64,000 bases of DNA from Phreatobacter aquaticus (GTDB lineage Bacteria > Pseudomonadota > Alphaproteobacteria > Rhizobiales > Phreatobacteraceae). Positions within the stretch are counted from its first letter, which is position 1. Each line of letters begins with the position of its first letter. The position numbers and the translations under genes were made by a program. The stretch spans positions 4,488,828-4,552,827 of the forward strand of contig NZ_CP039865.1 in the NCBI RefSeq assembly GCF_005160265.1. The letters are read 5' to 3'. Shown piece by piece: positions 35,087 through 45,461 of the stretch. The notes beneath the pieces were generated by a model, which did not search any database, had not been told where the DNA came from, and was given only the letters and a program-made list of their open reading frames with translations.

Positions 35087-35202
35087 GGGGAAGAGCCTAT
35101 GCCAGCAAGGCGGCAGGCGTCATGCGGGAATCTCGGCCAGAGACGCGGCCCGGCCACACCCGTGGCGCAATGCTCGCCCACCCATTGCGCCAAGAGATTG
35201 CT

Positions 35203-37437
35203 ATGGTCGTCGGACGAATCTCCGGCCCCCCGGTAGGAAGGACCGGAAGCTACCATCGGCCCCGCCGCGCCCATGATCGAGGACGTCGCCTGTTGACACT
35301 GACCGGCCTGGTTCGCATGACCCTGACGGGAGCGGCTCTGCTGCTCGCAGGCTTCGCCATTGCGATGACGCTCCGCCATGTCACCCCGGTCCATTACTGG
35401 GACCAGTGGGAAATGGTGCGCACGCTCGCCCGGGATCCGGCTGAACCCTGGACAATCCGCTACCTGTTCGCTGCCCATAACGAACACATCATCGCCACCA
35501 GCAAGCTGTTCTTCCTGGTTGATCTGACGCTGTTCGGCTTCACCAACTGGTTTCTGATCGCGACGATCCTGGCAAGCCACGTGCTGCTGGCCGGCCTGCT
35601 GGCCCGGCTGGCCACGCCCGACAGCGGAAGCCTGGGCGGCATGCTTGTCATCTGGGCTGTCTTCGCAGCGACAATGCTGTCGCTTTGCCAGTGGGAAAAC
35701 CTGCTGGTTGGCTTCCAGACCCAGTTCGCCTTCGTCCTCATCTTCGCGATCGCCACCAACTGGATCGCGACGCGGGCCCTGCTGGCCAAGAGCCAAAGGG
35801 ACAGGCTGGCAATGGCCGCGCTCACCGCCCTGGCGGCCTTTCTTTGCATCTTCTCAATGGGCAATGGCATCGGGATCATCGCCTCGCTGGTATTCCTATT
35901 GATCGCCTACCGCGCGCGGCCCGCGACGTGGCTGTCCGTGATGATCCCCTGTCTGGCATTCGTCGGCCTGTTCTTTTGGCTGACATCAGGCTCGGTGCCC
36001 GTCGGCAATCTCGCCTTGCGCAATCCCTTGAGCATGGCCCTCTTCGCTTTTGCGCTGATCGGCTCTCCATTCACCAGCCAGCCAGCCCTTGCTGGCCCGA
36101 TCGGTGGGGGCTTCGTCGCCGTGTTTGCCTTGGCGTTCATCCAGCGGATCGCCCTCCCGTGGTGGCGGCGCGAACCGATCGATGCCGGCGTCCTCCTGCT
36201 GACCGCCTTTGCCGGATTCCTCTTCGCGACCATTGCCGCCGCAGCCTGGGGCCGCTCGCCGCTTGGCATCGCTGCGGCAACATCATCGCGCTACGCGACG
36301 CCGGTGCTCGCCTTGTGGCTGACGGTCGCGGCGAGCCTGATCCGCCAGATCAGGCTCAAGGGGCGCGCGGAAGGCTCGCCGCGCGAAATCGCTGTGCTGT
36401 CCGCCGCGCTTGCTATCGCCGCCGTAACCAGCCTCCGCCCGGGTAATGCCGTCCACATGGAAGCGCACCGCACGCCGCTGGTCCAGGCGAGCCATTTCGC
36501 CCTGTCGGGTGTCACCTCGTCGCCCGCCATCGGTGCGCTCTACCCGCATCCCGCGATGATCCAGGATGCGCTCGCCTATCTCCGCCGCGAGCGGCTCGGC
36601 ATTTTCTCCGGCCGGTCCGGGCTTGCCGTGCCGCCGGCTGTCGTATCCGCCGGAGAAGCCCCGCTTTGCTTATCCGGCGCCGTCGACGCCATCAGCCGCG
36701 TCGGGCCGGACCAGTGGCAGGCATCCGGCTGGATCACCGACCCGGCCACGGCCAAGCCGCCACGCTGGATCGTCGCCATCGACCGCGCAGATCGGGTCAT
36801 CGGGTTCTCCAGCCCCGGCGTGATGCCGCTCCCGCCGGGGCGGCCCGCCGCCGGCAGCCGCGCGCAACCGCGCTTTCTGGTGCCGATCCACCCCCTGCCC
36901 GCCTCCGCACCATCGGCCTTGCTGGCAATCTCAGAGCCGGAAGGCGTCAATTGCCGCCTGCCCCTGCCCGACACCATGCCCTCGCGGCTGGTCGAGCCTT
37001 TCGCGCCGCTCGCGTCCGCAGTGGGCGAGGTTCGCCTGACCGGCCAGGCGAAGCGGGGCGGCTATCCGGCCTTGCCGGGTTTTGTCGGCCCGCTCGGCGG
37101 CGCCGAGGTGCTGGGCACATGGGCGACCAGCGATGCCGATACGGGATCGGTCGCGATCACCATCGACCCTGTCCGCGACGGCTGCGCCGACCTGCTGCTG
37201 CCGATCGCGCGCGGACCGACCCCCTCCGGACTGTCTGTGACACTGACCGCAGCCTCAGGCGCGACCGAGACGCTTGGGCTGGACACACTGCCTTTTCACG
37301 CATGGCGGGCCATTCGGATCGACCGCGATTTGCTCTGCCCCGCCGGACGGCCGCAAACCCTGACCATCACCCTGACCGACCAGGGCCGCGACTGGGGCTC
37401 GTGGGCCGCCATCGTCAGACCGGGGAGACAGCCCTGA
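35203..37437 (+). CDS. Polytopic membrane protein with C-terminal beta-rich domain, probable surface-glycan enzyme
   Basis: The product has about 11-12 membrane helices over the first 400 or so residues, then some 300 residues of Pro/Ala/Gly-rich beta-type sequence. The first loop has VHYWDQWEMVRTLARDP and LFAAHNEHIIATSKLFFLVD, acidic and histidine residues in the place where GT-C glycosyltransferases keep catalytic Asp. I recognise no named family. The position directly before a family 2 glycosyltransferase (stop/start abut at 37437/37438) suggests a role in glycan assembly. The start is uncertain: ATG 35122, 35170 or 35203, or TTG 35293 with AGGACG upstream, are all possible. Confidence 0.6.
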   Translation: MVVGRISGPPVGRTGSYHRPRRAHDRGRRLLTLTGLVRMTLTGAALLLAGFAIAMTLRHVTPVHYWDQWEMVRTLARDPAEPWTIRYLFAAHNEHIIATSKLFFLVDLTLFGFTNWFLIATILASHVLLAGLLARLATPDSGSLGGMLVIWAVFAATMLSLCQWENLLVGFQTQFAFVLIFAIATNWIATRALLAKSQRDRLAMAALTALAAFLCIFSMGNGIGIIASLVFLLIAYRARPATWLSVMIPCLAFVGLFFWLTSGSVPVGNLALRNPLSMALFAFALIGSPFTSQPALAGPIGGGFVAVFALAFIQRIALPWWRREPIDAGVLLLTAFAGFLFATIAAAAWGRSPLGIAAATSSRYATPVLALWLTVAASLIRQIRLKGRAEGSPREIAVLSAALAIAAVTSLRPGNAVHMEAHRTPLVQASHFALSGVTSSPAIGALYPHPAMIQDALAYLRRERLGIFSGRSGLAVPPAVVSAGEAPLCLSGAVDAISRVGPDQWQASGWITDPATAKPPRWIVAIDRADRVIGFSSPGVMPLPPGRPAAGSRAQPRFLVPIHPLPASAPSALLAISEPEGVNCRLPLPDTMPSRLVEPFAPLASAVGEVRLTGQAKRGGYPALPGFVGPLGGAEVLGTWATSDADTGSVAITIDPVRDGCADLLLPIARGPTPSGLSVTLTAASGATETLGLDTLPFHAWRAIRIDRDLLCPAGRPQTLTITLTDQGRDWGSWAAIVRPGRQP

Positions 37438-39366
37438 ATGAGGTCGAATGAACCACCCGCGACGATCCGGCCAACCGGCCCAAGGCTGCTCCTGCGGCAG
37501 CTGTCGGCACTTGCCTCTCTGGTCACTGCTCACACCCCCGGCTTCCTCGCTCGCACGCTACTGCGCATCTTGCGCGAGGAAGGGATCGCCAGCGCAATCA
37601 GGCGGCTTCGCCGCAGGCTCGCCCCTGCCACCGAAACGGCTGACTACCCGCATTGGATTGCGGCTTATGACACCTTGAGTACCGCGACGCTCGGCCGCCT
37701 GCGCACCCGCGCGGCGGCCCTGCCTCGCCAGCCGCTCGTCTCCATCGTCATGCCCGTCTACGAGACGCCGGAGCGCTACCTGAGAGAGGCCATCGCCTCG
37801 GTACGGGCCCAGGTCTACGAGGCGTGGGAATTGTGCATCTGCGACGACGCATCGCGTGCCCCTCACATTCGCGCCGTCTTGGAGGCAGAGGCTGCAGGTG
37901 ATGCCCGGATCAAGATTGCCCGGCGCCACGACAATGGACGCATCTCCCGGGCATCGAACGACGCTCTCGCCCTTGCCACCGGCGAGTGGGTCGCCATGCT
38001 CGACCATGACGACGTGCTGCGCCCGCATGCGCTGTTCTGCATGGTCGAAGCCTTGGGGGCCAATCCCGAGGCGCAGATCCTTTATTCCGACGAAGACAAG
38101 ATCGACGACGCGGGCCACCGCTTCGATCCCTATTTCAAGCCCGACTTCTCCATAGACCTGCTGCTCGGCCAGAACTACCTGAACCACCTGACGATGCACC
38201 GCCGGGCCAATATCGAGGCGGTCGGTGGATGGCGCCCCGATTTTGACGGCAGTCAGGATTATGACCTGACGCTTCGGATCCTCGAACGGGTCGGAACTGA
38301 CCATGTCGTCCACGTGCCGCACATCCTCTACCACTGGCGCGCCGCTGCCGGATCGACCGCCCGCGCGCCCCAGGAAAAGAACTATGCCGTGGAGGCCGGA
38401 TTGCGCGCACTTCAGGGCCATGCCAACCGGGTCCTACCCGGCGCACGGGTGGAGATGACAGCCGGCGCGCCCTATTATCGCATCGCCTATCCGCTGCCCG
38501 CGCCGCCCCCGCTCGTCTCCATCATCATCCCGACACGGGACGAGGCCGCCGTGCTTGAGCGCTGCCTCGTCTCACTGTTCGAGCGGACCGACTATCGCGC
38601 CCTCGATATCATCATTGTCGACAATGGATCGATCGAACCAGATACCTTCGCGCTGTTCGACCGCTGGACCGCACGGCACGACTCCATCCGCGTGCTGCGC
38701 GATGACCGCCCCTTCAACTACTCCGCCCTCAACAATCGGGCGGTCCGGGAGGCGCGTGGTAGTCTGCTCTGCCTCCTGAACAACGACATCGAGGCTGTCG
38801 AACCCTCATGGCTCGGCGAGATGGTGTCGCTTGCCGTGCGTCCCGAGGTCGGATGCGTCGGCGCCAAGCTGCTCTATCCGAACGGCACGCTGCAGCATGG
38901 CGGCGTGATCCTGGGGATAGGTGGAGTGGCCGGCCACAGCCACAAATACGCGGCCGATGGGTATCCGGGCTATTTCCACCAGCTCAGCCTGCGCCGCACC
39001 GTCTCGGCGGTTACGGCTGCCTGCCTCGTTGTGAAGGCGTCGATCTTCGCCGAGGTCGGCGGCCTGGACGAGCAAGGGCTGGCGGTAGCCTTCAACGATG
39101 TGGACTTCTGCCTCAAGGTTCAGGAGGCAGGCTATCGCAACGTCTGGACCCCCTCGGCTCTCCTGATCCATCACGAGAGCTTGTCGCGCGGAGCTGATAC
39201 CACGCGTGAGAAGCAGCAGCGCTTCCTCTCCGAGATCGAGACAATGCGCAGGCGTTGGGGAACCATTTTATACACCGATCCGTTCTATTCCCCGAACCTC
39301 ACCCTTGTCAGCGAAGACAACAGCCTGGCCTTTCCACCACGGGTCCTGCTGGAGGATGTCGGGTAG
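37438..39366 (+). CDS. Double-domain family 2 glycosyltransferase
   Basis: The 642-residue protein carries two GT2 (GT-A) domains. The first starts at VSIVMPVYETPERYLREAI (about residue 101) with DHDDVL as metal-binding DxD. The second starts at VSIIIPTRDEAAVLERCL (about residue 362) with NNDIE. A C-terminal FNDVDFCLKVQEAGYRNVW follows. Such tandem GT2 proteins build O-antigen or exopolysaccharide chains on the cytoplasmic face. A basic N-terminal part may touch the membrane. It begins immediately after the previous stop codon, so translation is likely coupled. Confidence 0.9.
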   Translation: MRSNEPPATIRPTGPRLLLRQLSALASLVTAHTPGFLARTLLRILREEGIASAIRRLRRRLAPATETADYPHWIAAYDTLSTATLGRLRTRAAALPRQPLVSIVMPVYETPERYLREAIASVRAQVYEAWELCICDDASRAPHIRAVLEAEAAGDARIKIARRHDNGRISRASNDALALATGEWVAMLDHDDVLRPHALFCMVEALGANPEAQILYSDEDKIDDAGHRFDPYFKPDFSIDLLLGQNYLNHLTMHRRANIEAVGGWRPDFDGSQDYDLTLRILERVGTDHVVHVPHILYHWRAAAGSTARAPQEKNYAVEAGLRALQGHANRVLPGARVEMTAGAPYYRIAYPLPAPPPLVSIIIPTRDEAAVLERCLVSLFERTDYRALDIIIVDNGSIEPDTFALFDRWTARHDSIRVLRDDRPFNYSALNNRAVREARGSLLCLLNNDIEAVEPSWLGEMVSLAVRPEVGCVGAKLLYPNGTLQHGGVILGIGGVAGHSHKYAADGYPGYFHQLSLRRTVSAVTAACLVVKASIFAEVGGLDEQGLAVAFNDVDFCLKVQEAGYRNVWTPSALLIHHESLSRGADTTREKQQRFLSEIETMRRRWGTILYTDPFYSPNLTLVSEDNSLAFPPRVLLEDVG

Positions 39367-39468
39367 CCCCGCCGCCCTCTGGCAGGGCGCGCAGTACGCC
39401 GCCAAGGCCCGAATCGAATGCTATAGACAGGCAAAGAGGCGGTGCCGCCGCACCAAGACGCGAACCCG

Positions 39469-40356
39469 ATGAATCCAGAATTGAAGAACACGGCGATCGG
39501 ACGGGCCATATCCAGTCTCGGCAAGGGCACGCTGTCGGCCGCCAACCGGATAGCCTTGATGCTGTATCTGGCGGGTGAGCAGCGCCGCGCACAAGCGCCC
39601 GGAAGCCCGCCTGAGGCGATCCGCACGCGCTTGAAGACCGGCATTGTCGCCCATGTCTACTATCCCGACCTGTTCGGCGAGATCCTGGCCTGCCAGGACA
39701 ATCTGCCAGCCGATGCCATCTGCCACGTCAGCGCACCTCCCGATGTTGCGGAGGTGCTTGAGCCGCAAATTCGGGCAATGCCCAGCACACACCTCCATAT
39801 CGTCGAAAACCGGGGTCGTGACATCGCCCCCTTCCTCTCGATCTTGAAATCTGGCGCGCTGGACGGCCTCGATGCGGTGCTGAAAATCCATTCCAAACGT
39901 AGTCCCCACCTCTCCCATGGCGGATTGCTGCGGAGAGCCATGTTCCAGGCCCTGGCCGGTCGGCGCGACATCGTTGCCCGCGTCCTGGCCATCATGGAGG
40001 AACCGCAGGCCGGCATGGTCGGTTGGCGACGCGTATTCCTGACGCGGCAGCGCCACTGGCACGGCAACCGCGATCGGGTCGTGGCGCTCGCTGCTCAGCT
40101 TGATCCGCCGGCTCAGCCTGTCCTTTCGTTCTTTGGCGGCTCCATGTTCTGGTTCCGGCCGCAGGCACTCCGTTCCATTGCGGCTCTGCCGCTGTCGGCA
40201 TTGGATTTCGAGGCGGAAGCAGGACAGATCGACGGAACTCTGCACCATGCGATTGAGCGGCTCTTCGCCGTCGCTGCTGTAGCTGCAAGCTACCGCGTGG
40301 TCGATACGGATGGGCAAGTGCTTCTGGAGTGTGCCAGTCCACGCGTCATCGTGTAA
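39469..40356 (+). CDS. RgpF-domain protein (rhamnan synthesis F family)
   Basis: The 295-residue protein matches the RgpF domain found in rhamnose-glucose polysaccharide clusters. It has VAHVYYPDLFGEIL, an IVENRGRDIAPFLSIL segment and VLKIHSKRSPH, all hallmark stretches. RgpF-type proteins add side-chain or backbone sugars to rhamnans. Rhamnose precursor genes are present in this window. GTG 39442 is an alternative start. It overlaps by 11 bases the convergent sulfotransferase-like gene. Confidence 0.82.
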   Translation: MNPELKNTAIGRAISSLGKGTLSAANRIALMLYLAGEQRRAQAPGSPPEAIRTRLKTGIVAHVYYPDLFGEILACQDNLPADAICHVSAPPDVAEVLEPQIRAMPSTHLHIVENRGRDIAPFLSILKSGALDGLDAVLKIHSKRSPHLSHGGLLRRAMFQALAGRRDIVARVLAIMEEPQAGMVGWRRVFLTRQRHWHGNRDRVVALAAQLDPPAQPVLSFFGGSMFWFRPQALRSIAALPLSALDFEAEAGQIDGTLHHAIERLFAVAAVAASYRVVDTDGQVLLECASPRVIV

Positions 40357-41418
40357 AGCGGTCGCTCAAAGTACCAATTTCGGATGCAGTAAAGAAGTGC
40401 TGACAATATCGTGACCCATATATCTTATCGACCAGCGACCGACTGAAGCGTTGTCTCATCAGACGATCGTAGATATCTGGAACAGGGTGATTATTTTGGA
40501 CCTTAACGGACAAAGGACAACCACAAAACAAACTAAGAGGTTCCTGCAGACGATGAAGGGCATCAAGCCGATATAGAAAAACGGAGACCTGGCTCGTCTT
40601 GATGGTCACATGGCCTCTTTCTGTGGGAAATGGCGTATTGAAGACATCGATCCCTTGGAAGTAACCATGGTCGAACCATCCGGTTATTTTTTCAAAATCA
40701 GCCTCAATCAAAGTCTCAATCCCGTCCATGAAGGCTTCTGGATCACCAACAGAATCAAGGCTGGACGCAGGATCCCCCATTGACTGACAATAACCTGAGA
40801 TCAATCGCGAAATTGGATCGCGGACACCACTGATGAAATGGATATGCGGGGCGAGAGGGTGCCTGACAACCTCGGGATAAGAAAAAAACAATCCGGATAG
40901 CTTCTGATTGCTTCGGAGCTCCAGTGAAGATGAGGAATGGTGCCGAAAACCCCGGCTTCTTGCAGTGCCGACTGGATCGCCTTCGATCCTACCCGGCCCA
41001 TCTGGAACAGATGAAAGCGCGCGTTGATGATGTCGTCGGTCACCACATTAGGGATTCGGCCTTCGAAAGCGCCACGGTACATCCAATGGGCGATGGCGTC
41101 GCGAGGCGTCTGGAGCTTCAAATGCGGATATCGCGCAGCGTAAAAATCGGGATCGATGAACGAGTAGAAGAAGCGGCTATAGGACCGCCTCTCCCGCCAT
41201 CCCTGTTGGACAAAATGTCGGATAAGCTGGTCACCTTGCAGATGCGTTAGATCAGCAAATCCTTTGTGATGACCGAAGGTCCGATAGAATTCTGAATCAA
41301 AATGGCGCAACCAGACATGAATACTATCCAAAGATGTGTCTATGTCCTGAGGAAAATCACCGTTATTGAATAGTAACTCGTAGCCCAAACCTGATCTCCC
41401 GCCCATGCGCTTTCTCAT
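40346..41418 (-). pseudogene. Sulfotransferase / capsular polysaccharide synthesis (NKWYS-type) gene interrupted by a -1 frameshift at a T7 tract
   Basis: Two overlapping frames (41418 down to the T tract, then 40891 down to 40346) join into a protein of about 357 residues. The N-terminal half holds FIDPDFYAARYPHL and MYRGAFEGRIPN, a repeat module also found in the protein at 56981-60673. Then QMGRVGSKAIQSAL is a 5'-phosphosulfate-type loop, and after the shift FISGVRDPISRLISGYC is the 3'-phosphate-type motif. At 40884-40890 the coding strand reads G-TTTTTTT-C. One extra T, or a -1 slip, restores the frame. The site is in register as T-TTT-TTT. ATG 41418 or 41406 may start it. GC content is lower than in neighbours. 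Confidence 0.75.
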
Positions 41419-41535
41419 GTGCTGGCACAATGTACTAAAATGGCAGCCCTGCGAACTCCATATTGTCCGAGTGTGATAGGTTGTTCGTCGTTGGCTTTGA
41501 TGGCGATTGCCGTATCCGTGGAGTTTGTGACGACC

Positions 41536-42438
41536 ATGTTCCCTTTGGAACCCCACATTCGCGCCCTCGAGGCTGAGGCGATCGGCATCATCCGTGAAGC
41601 CGCGGCCGCATCCGCGCGTTCGGTGCTGCTCTATTCCATCGGCAAGGATTCCTCGGTCCTGCTCCATCTTGCGATGAAGGCCTTCGCCCCGGCTCCGCTG
41701 CCGATCCCGCTCTTGCATGTCGATACGACTTACAAGTTTCGCGAGATGATCGACTTCCGCGATGCGACCGTCGCCCGGCTTGGCCTGAAGCTGCTCATCG
41801 AGACCAATCACGCGGCCCTTGCCGAGGGTATCAACCCGTTCGACCACGACGCATCCACCTACACCGCCGCGATGAAGACCGTGCCGCTGCGCCATGCGCT
41901 CGATCGTCACGGCTTCGATATCGCAATCGGCGGCGCCCGGCGCGACGAGGAGCGCTCCCGAGCCAAGGAGCGCGTGTTCTCATTGCGCGAACCAGGCCAT
42001 GTCTGGAACCCGCGAAACCAGCGGCCCGAATTCTTCGGCCTCTACAACACGGCTCTCGCCCCCGGCTTCGGCTTCCGCTGCTTCCCCCTGTCGAACTGGA
42101 CCGAACTCGACGTCTGGCGCTACATCGCGGCCGAAGCCATCCCGGTCGTCCCGCTCTATTTCGCCAAGCCCCGTCCGGCCGTGTCGCGTGCCGGCCAATG
42201 GATCATGGTCGACGACGCCCGCTTCCGCCTGTTGCCGGGCGAAACCATCGAGAGCCGAACCATCCGGTTCCGCACGCTCGGTTGCTATCCCCTTTCGGCA
42301 GGCCTGGAATCGCAGGCGGGCACGGTTGCAGACATCATCGAGGAACTCGGGCAGGCCCGACGCTCCGAGCGTGTCGGGCGGGTCATCGATCATGTCGGCT
42401 CGACGATGGAAGAGAAGAAGCGGGAGGGCTATTTCTGA
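41536..42438 (+). CDS. cysD: Sulfate adenylyltransferase small subunit
   Basis: CysD joins ATP and sulfate to adenylylsulfate (APS) with CysN. The 300-residue PP-loop ATPase has [11 protein letters not shown] (residues 33-43), [15 protein letters not shown], and [21 protein letters not shown]. It also has the C-terminal GCYPLSAG and [10 protein letters not shown] that mark the true subunit. It is fused by overlap (TGATG) to cysNC. The location inside a polysaccharide cluster and next to sulfotransferase-like genes, rather than with cysteine-assimilation genes, suggests APS is made here for sulfating a glycan. The start could be earlier, but ATG 41536 fits the family. Confidence 0.95.
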   Translation: MFPLEPHIRALEAEAIGIIREAAAASARSVLLYSIGKDSSVLLHLAMKAFAPAPLPIPLLHVDTTYKFREMIDFRDATVARLGLKLLIETNHAALAEGINPFDHDASTYTAAMKTVPLRHALDRHGFDIAIGGARRDEERSRAKERVFSLREPGHVWNPRNQRPEFFGLYNTALAPGFGFRCFPLSNWTELDVWRYIAAEAIPVVPLYFAKPRPAVSRAGQWIMVDDARFRLLPGETIESRTIRFRTLGCYPLSAGLESQAGTVADIIEELGQARRSERVGRVIDHVGSTMEEKKREGYF

Positions 42439-44303
42439 TGCCTCCCTCCAGCATGCCGCCAGCCTATAGCCTGCCGCGCCTTCGCTTCATGACCTGTGGC
42501 GCGGTCGATGACGGCAAGAGCACGCTGATGGGCCGTCTGCTCTATGAGTGCGGCGCGATCTACGACGATCAGTTGGACGAGGTGCGGCGCGCTTCTGGCA
42601 GCACCTCGTCCGATGGCCTCGACCTCGCCTTCGTCGTCGACGGGCTGAAGATCGAGCGCGAGCAGGGCATCACCATCGATGTCGCCTATCGCTATTTCTC
42701 CACCGACCGGCGTGCCTTTCTGATCGCCGATGCTCCCGGTCATGAACAATATACCCGCAATCAAGCCGCCGCCGCGTCGCAGTCGGACATCGCTGTCGTC
42801 GTGGTTTCGGCGGTCGACGGGATGCGCATCCAGACCCGCCGGCACCTGACCATCGCCGCCATGTTTGGCGTCAACGATATCATTGTCGCCATCAGCAAGA
42901 TGGACCTCGCAGGCTTTTCGGAAGCCCGCTTTCAGGCGCTCGCCGGCGAGATGCAGGCCTTCGCGGCCCAACTCGGTATCCATCTCGTCGCCTGCATGCC
43001 GATCGCCGCCAGGGATGGCGACAACGTCACCACACGATCCGGACGCATGCCGTGGTACCAGGGGCCGCCTTTGCTCGAACTGCTGGAACAGGCCAAACCT
43101 CGCCAAGGGCAGGAGGCGGCGCTCCGGCTGCCCGTTCAAGTGACCGGAAGGATGCCGGGTGGCGGACGCGTGTCGCTCGGCACGATCGCCTCGGGCACGA
43201 TCGGGCTTGGCATGAGGGTCGCCGCCGATCCGGCATTCCCCGCCGAGGTCGTCGGCCTCTGGGAGGCAGGCAACGCCGTGACATCCGCTGAGGCCGGCGC
43301 GGCTGTCTCGGTCGAGCTCGCACCCGACGTCGATATCGGGCGTGGCGCCGTGCTCAGTGCCATCGCGGCGCCGGCTCAGCCCGCACTGCAATTGCGCGCC
43401 CGCCTTGTCTGGCTCGACCCCACGCCCTTGATGACCGGGCGCGACTATGACTGTCAGATATCCACGCAAAAGGTCGGGATCGGCATTTCGCGCATCGAAG
43501 GCGTCGTCGATCTGGACACGGCACGCCCGGACCAGAACCGTAGCGAAGTGGCCCTCAACGACATCGCCGAAGTCCTGATGACATTGTCCACACCGGCGGT
43601 CGCCATGCCCTTCGAGATGGAGCCACGCTTCGGGGCCTTCATCCTCGTGGACCGCGCGACACGCGCCACCATCGCGGCCGGCATTGTCCTCGACGTCACG
43701 CGGCGGGTGGCAGACCTGCCCTGGCAGGCGATCGAGGTCACGCCTGCGGCAAGAGCCAGCCTGCTCCGACAATCACCCTTCGTTCTCTGGTTCACCGGCT
43801 TATCCGGCGCCGGCAAGAGCACCATCAGCGGCATGCTCGATCGCAGACTGCATGCGCTCGGCCGGAATACTGTTGTGCTGGATGGCGACAACCTGCGCCA
43901 CGGGCTGAACGCCGATCTCGGGTTCTCCGATGCCGACCGTGTCGAGAACATGCGCCGCGTCGCCCATGCCGCCAATCTGATGGCCGATGCAGGGCTCATC
44001 GTCCTGGTGTCGCTGATCTCTCCGTTTGCGGCGGAACGGACGCGAGCCCGCGATGTCATCGGCAGCGAGCGCTTCGTGGAGGTCTTTGTCGACGCATCGA
44101 TCGAAACCTGCCGGCAGCGCGACCCGAAGGGCCATTATGCGCGCGCCGCCAGCGGCCAGCTCAGGCAATTCACCGGTGTCTCGGCAGTCTACGAGCCGCC
44201 GGATGCGCCCGATATCCACCTGCACACCGATACCGGCACGCCGGTCGACATGACCGATGAGATCATCGCACATCTGAGGAAGCAGGGCCTGCTCGCGGGA
44301 TAG
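42438..44303 (+). CDS. cysNC: Bifunctional sulfate adenylyltransferase large subunit / APS kinase
   Basis: The 621-residue fusion first activates sulfate as a GTPase (CysN) and then phosphorylates APS to PAPS (CysC). The GTPase part has GAVDDGKST (residues 21-29), the DAPGHEQYTRN switch and a SKMD nucleotide motif. The kinase part begins near residue 440 with GLSGAGKST (about 454) and has LDGDNLRHGLNADLGFSDADR and ISPFAAERTRAR. The stop of cysD and the start overlap at one base. PAPS is the sulfate donor for sulfotransferases, of which two are encoded nearby. Confidence 0.96.
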   Translation: MPPSSMPPAYSLPRLRFMTCGAVDDGKSTLMGRLLYECGAIYDDQLDEVRRASGSTSSDGLDLAFVVDGLKIEREQGITIDVAYRYFSTDRRAFLIADAPGHEQYTRNQAAAASQSDIAVVVVSAVDGMRIQTRRHLTIAAMFGVNDIIVAISKMDLAGFSEARFQALAGEMQAFAAQLGIHLVACMPIAARDGDNVTTRSGRMPWYQGPPLLELLEQAKPRQGQEAALRLPVQVTGRMPGGGRVSLGTIASGTIGLGMRVAADPAFPAEVVGLWEAGNAVTSAEAGAAVSVELAPDVDIGRGAVLSAIAAPAQPALQLRARLVWLDPTPLMTGRDYDCQISTQKVGIGISRIEGVVDLDTARPDQNRSEVALNDIAEVLMTLSTPAVAMPFEMEPRFGAFILVDRATRATIAAGIVLDVTRRVADLPWQAIEVTPAARASLLRQSPFVLWFTGLSGAGKSTISGMLDRRLHALGRNTVVLDGDNLRHGLNADLGFSDADRVENMRRVAHAANLMADAGLIVLVSLISPFAAERTRARDVIGSERFVEVFVDASIETCRQRDPKGHYARAASGQLRQFTGVSAVYEPPDAPDIHLHTDTGTPVDMTDEIIAHLRKQGLLAG

Positions 44304-44396
44304 GCGCTCGGCAAGCCTCCCTCCTTGGGGTATAAGCCCGGCGATCGCGCCTGATTCATGGGACGCGGGCGATCTGGCCACTGCGAGACACGAGGC

Positions 44397-45458
44397 ATGC
44401 GCATTCTTGTCACCGGCGGTGCCGGCTTCATCGGCTCCGCAGTCTGCCGCCACCTCCTGACCGAGGTCGGCGCGGAGGTGCTGAATGTCGACAAGCTGAC
44501 CTATGCCGGCAACCTGGCCTCGTTGCGCGACATCGACAATCGGCCAGGCTACCGGTTCGTGCGGGCCGACATCTGCGACCGGCCGGCCATGGATGCCCTG
44601 TTCGCCGATTTCCAACCCGACGGCGTGATGCATCTGGCGGCCGAGAGCCATGTCGACCGGTCGATCACCGGATCGGGCGCCTTCGTGCAGACCAATATCG
44701 TCGGCACCTTCACCCTGTTGGAGGCGGCGCGCGCCTATTGGCAGGGGCTGCCGAGCGAGAGAGAGGCCTCCTTCCGGTTCCTCAATGTCTCCACCGACGA
44801 GGTCTATGGATCGCTTGGGGACGACGGCCTTTTCACCGAGGCCACGCCCTATGACCCGAGCTCACCCTATTCTGCCTCCAAGGCCGCCGCCGACCATCTG
44901 GCCAGCGCCTGGGCGCGCACCTATGGCTTCCCCGTGGTGCTGTCGAACTGCTCAAACAATTACGGCCCCTACCATTTTCCCGAGAAGCTGATCCCGCTGG
45001 TGATCCTCAACGCGCTCCACGGCAAGCCGCTGCCGGTCTATGGCGACGGGGGCAACATCCGCGACTGGCTCTATGTCGACGACCACGCCCGCGCCCTCCA
45101 CCTGATCCTGACGCGCGGCCGGATCGGCGAGAAGTACAATGTCGGCGGCCGCAACGAGCGGAAAAATATCGATGTCGTGCGCCAGATCTGCGCGATTCTG
45201 GACCAGCTGAGCCCGGCGGGCCAACCGCATGACAGGCTCATCACCTTCGTGAAGGACCGCCCCGGCCACGACCAGCGCTATGCGATCGACGCGGCAAAGC
45301 TAGAGACCGAGCTCGGCTGGGGCGCCCGCGAGACCTTCGAGACTGGCGTGGAGAAGACCGTGCGCTGGTATCTGGAGAACGAGTGGTGGTGGCGGCCTCT
45401 GCGCGACAGCGTCTATGCCGGTGAGCGGCTGGGCCTTGCGCCCGCAGCCGGAGCCTGA
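44397..45458 (+). CDS. rfbB: dTDP-glucose 4,6-dehydratase
   Basis: RfbB/RmlB converts dTDP-glucose to dTDP-4-keto-6-deoxyglucose. The 353-residue enzyme has GGAGFIGS (residues 7-14), VSTDEVYG with the catalytic Thr-Asp-Glu, and [11 protein letters not shown] near residue 158 with Tyr and Lys. [17 protein letters not shown] and a VDDHARAL segment complete the family pattern. ATG 44397 has ACGAGG upstream. It heads the rfbB-rfbD-rfbA series and lies 93 bases after cysNC. Confidence 0.95.
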   Translation: MRILVTGGAGFIGSAVCRHLLTEVGAEVLNVDKLTYAGNLASLRDIDNRPGYRFVRADICDRPAMDALFADFQPDGVMHLAAESHVDRSITGSGAFVQTNIVGTFTLLEAARAYWQGLPSEREASFRFLNVSTDEVYGSLGDDGLFTEATPYDPSSPYSASKAAADHLASAWARTYGFPVVLSNCSNNYGPYHFPEKLIPLVILNALHGKPLPVYGDGGNIRDWLYVDDHARALHLILTRGRIGEKYNVGGRNERKNIDVVRQICAILDQLSPAGQPHDRLITFVKDRPGHDQRYAIDAAKLETELGWGARETFETGVEKTVRWYLENEWWWRPLRDSVYAGERLGLAPAAGA

Positions 45459-45461
45459 GCC

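Noticed and set aside
41432-41450. A TGGCAC motif before cysD suggesting a sigma-54 promoter
   Set aside because: No TTGC follows at the needed distance.
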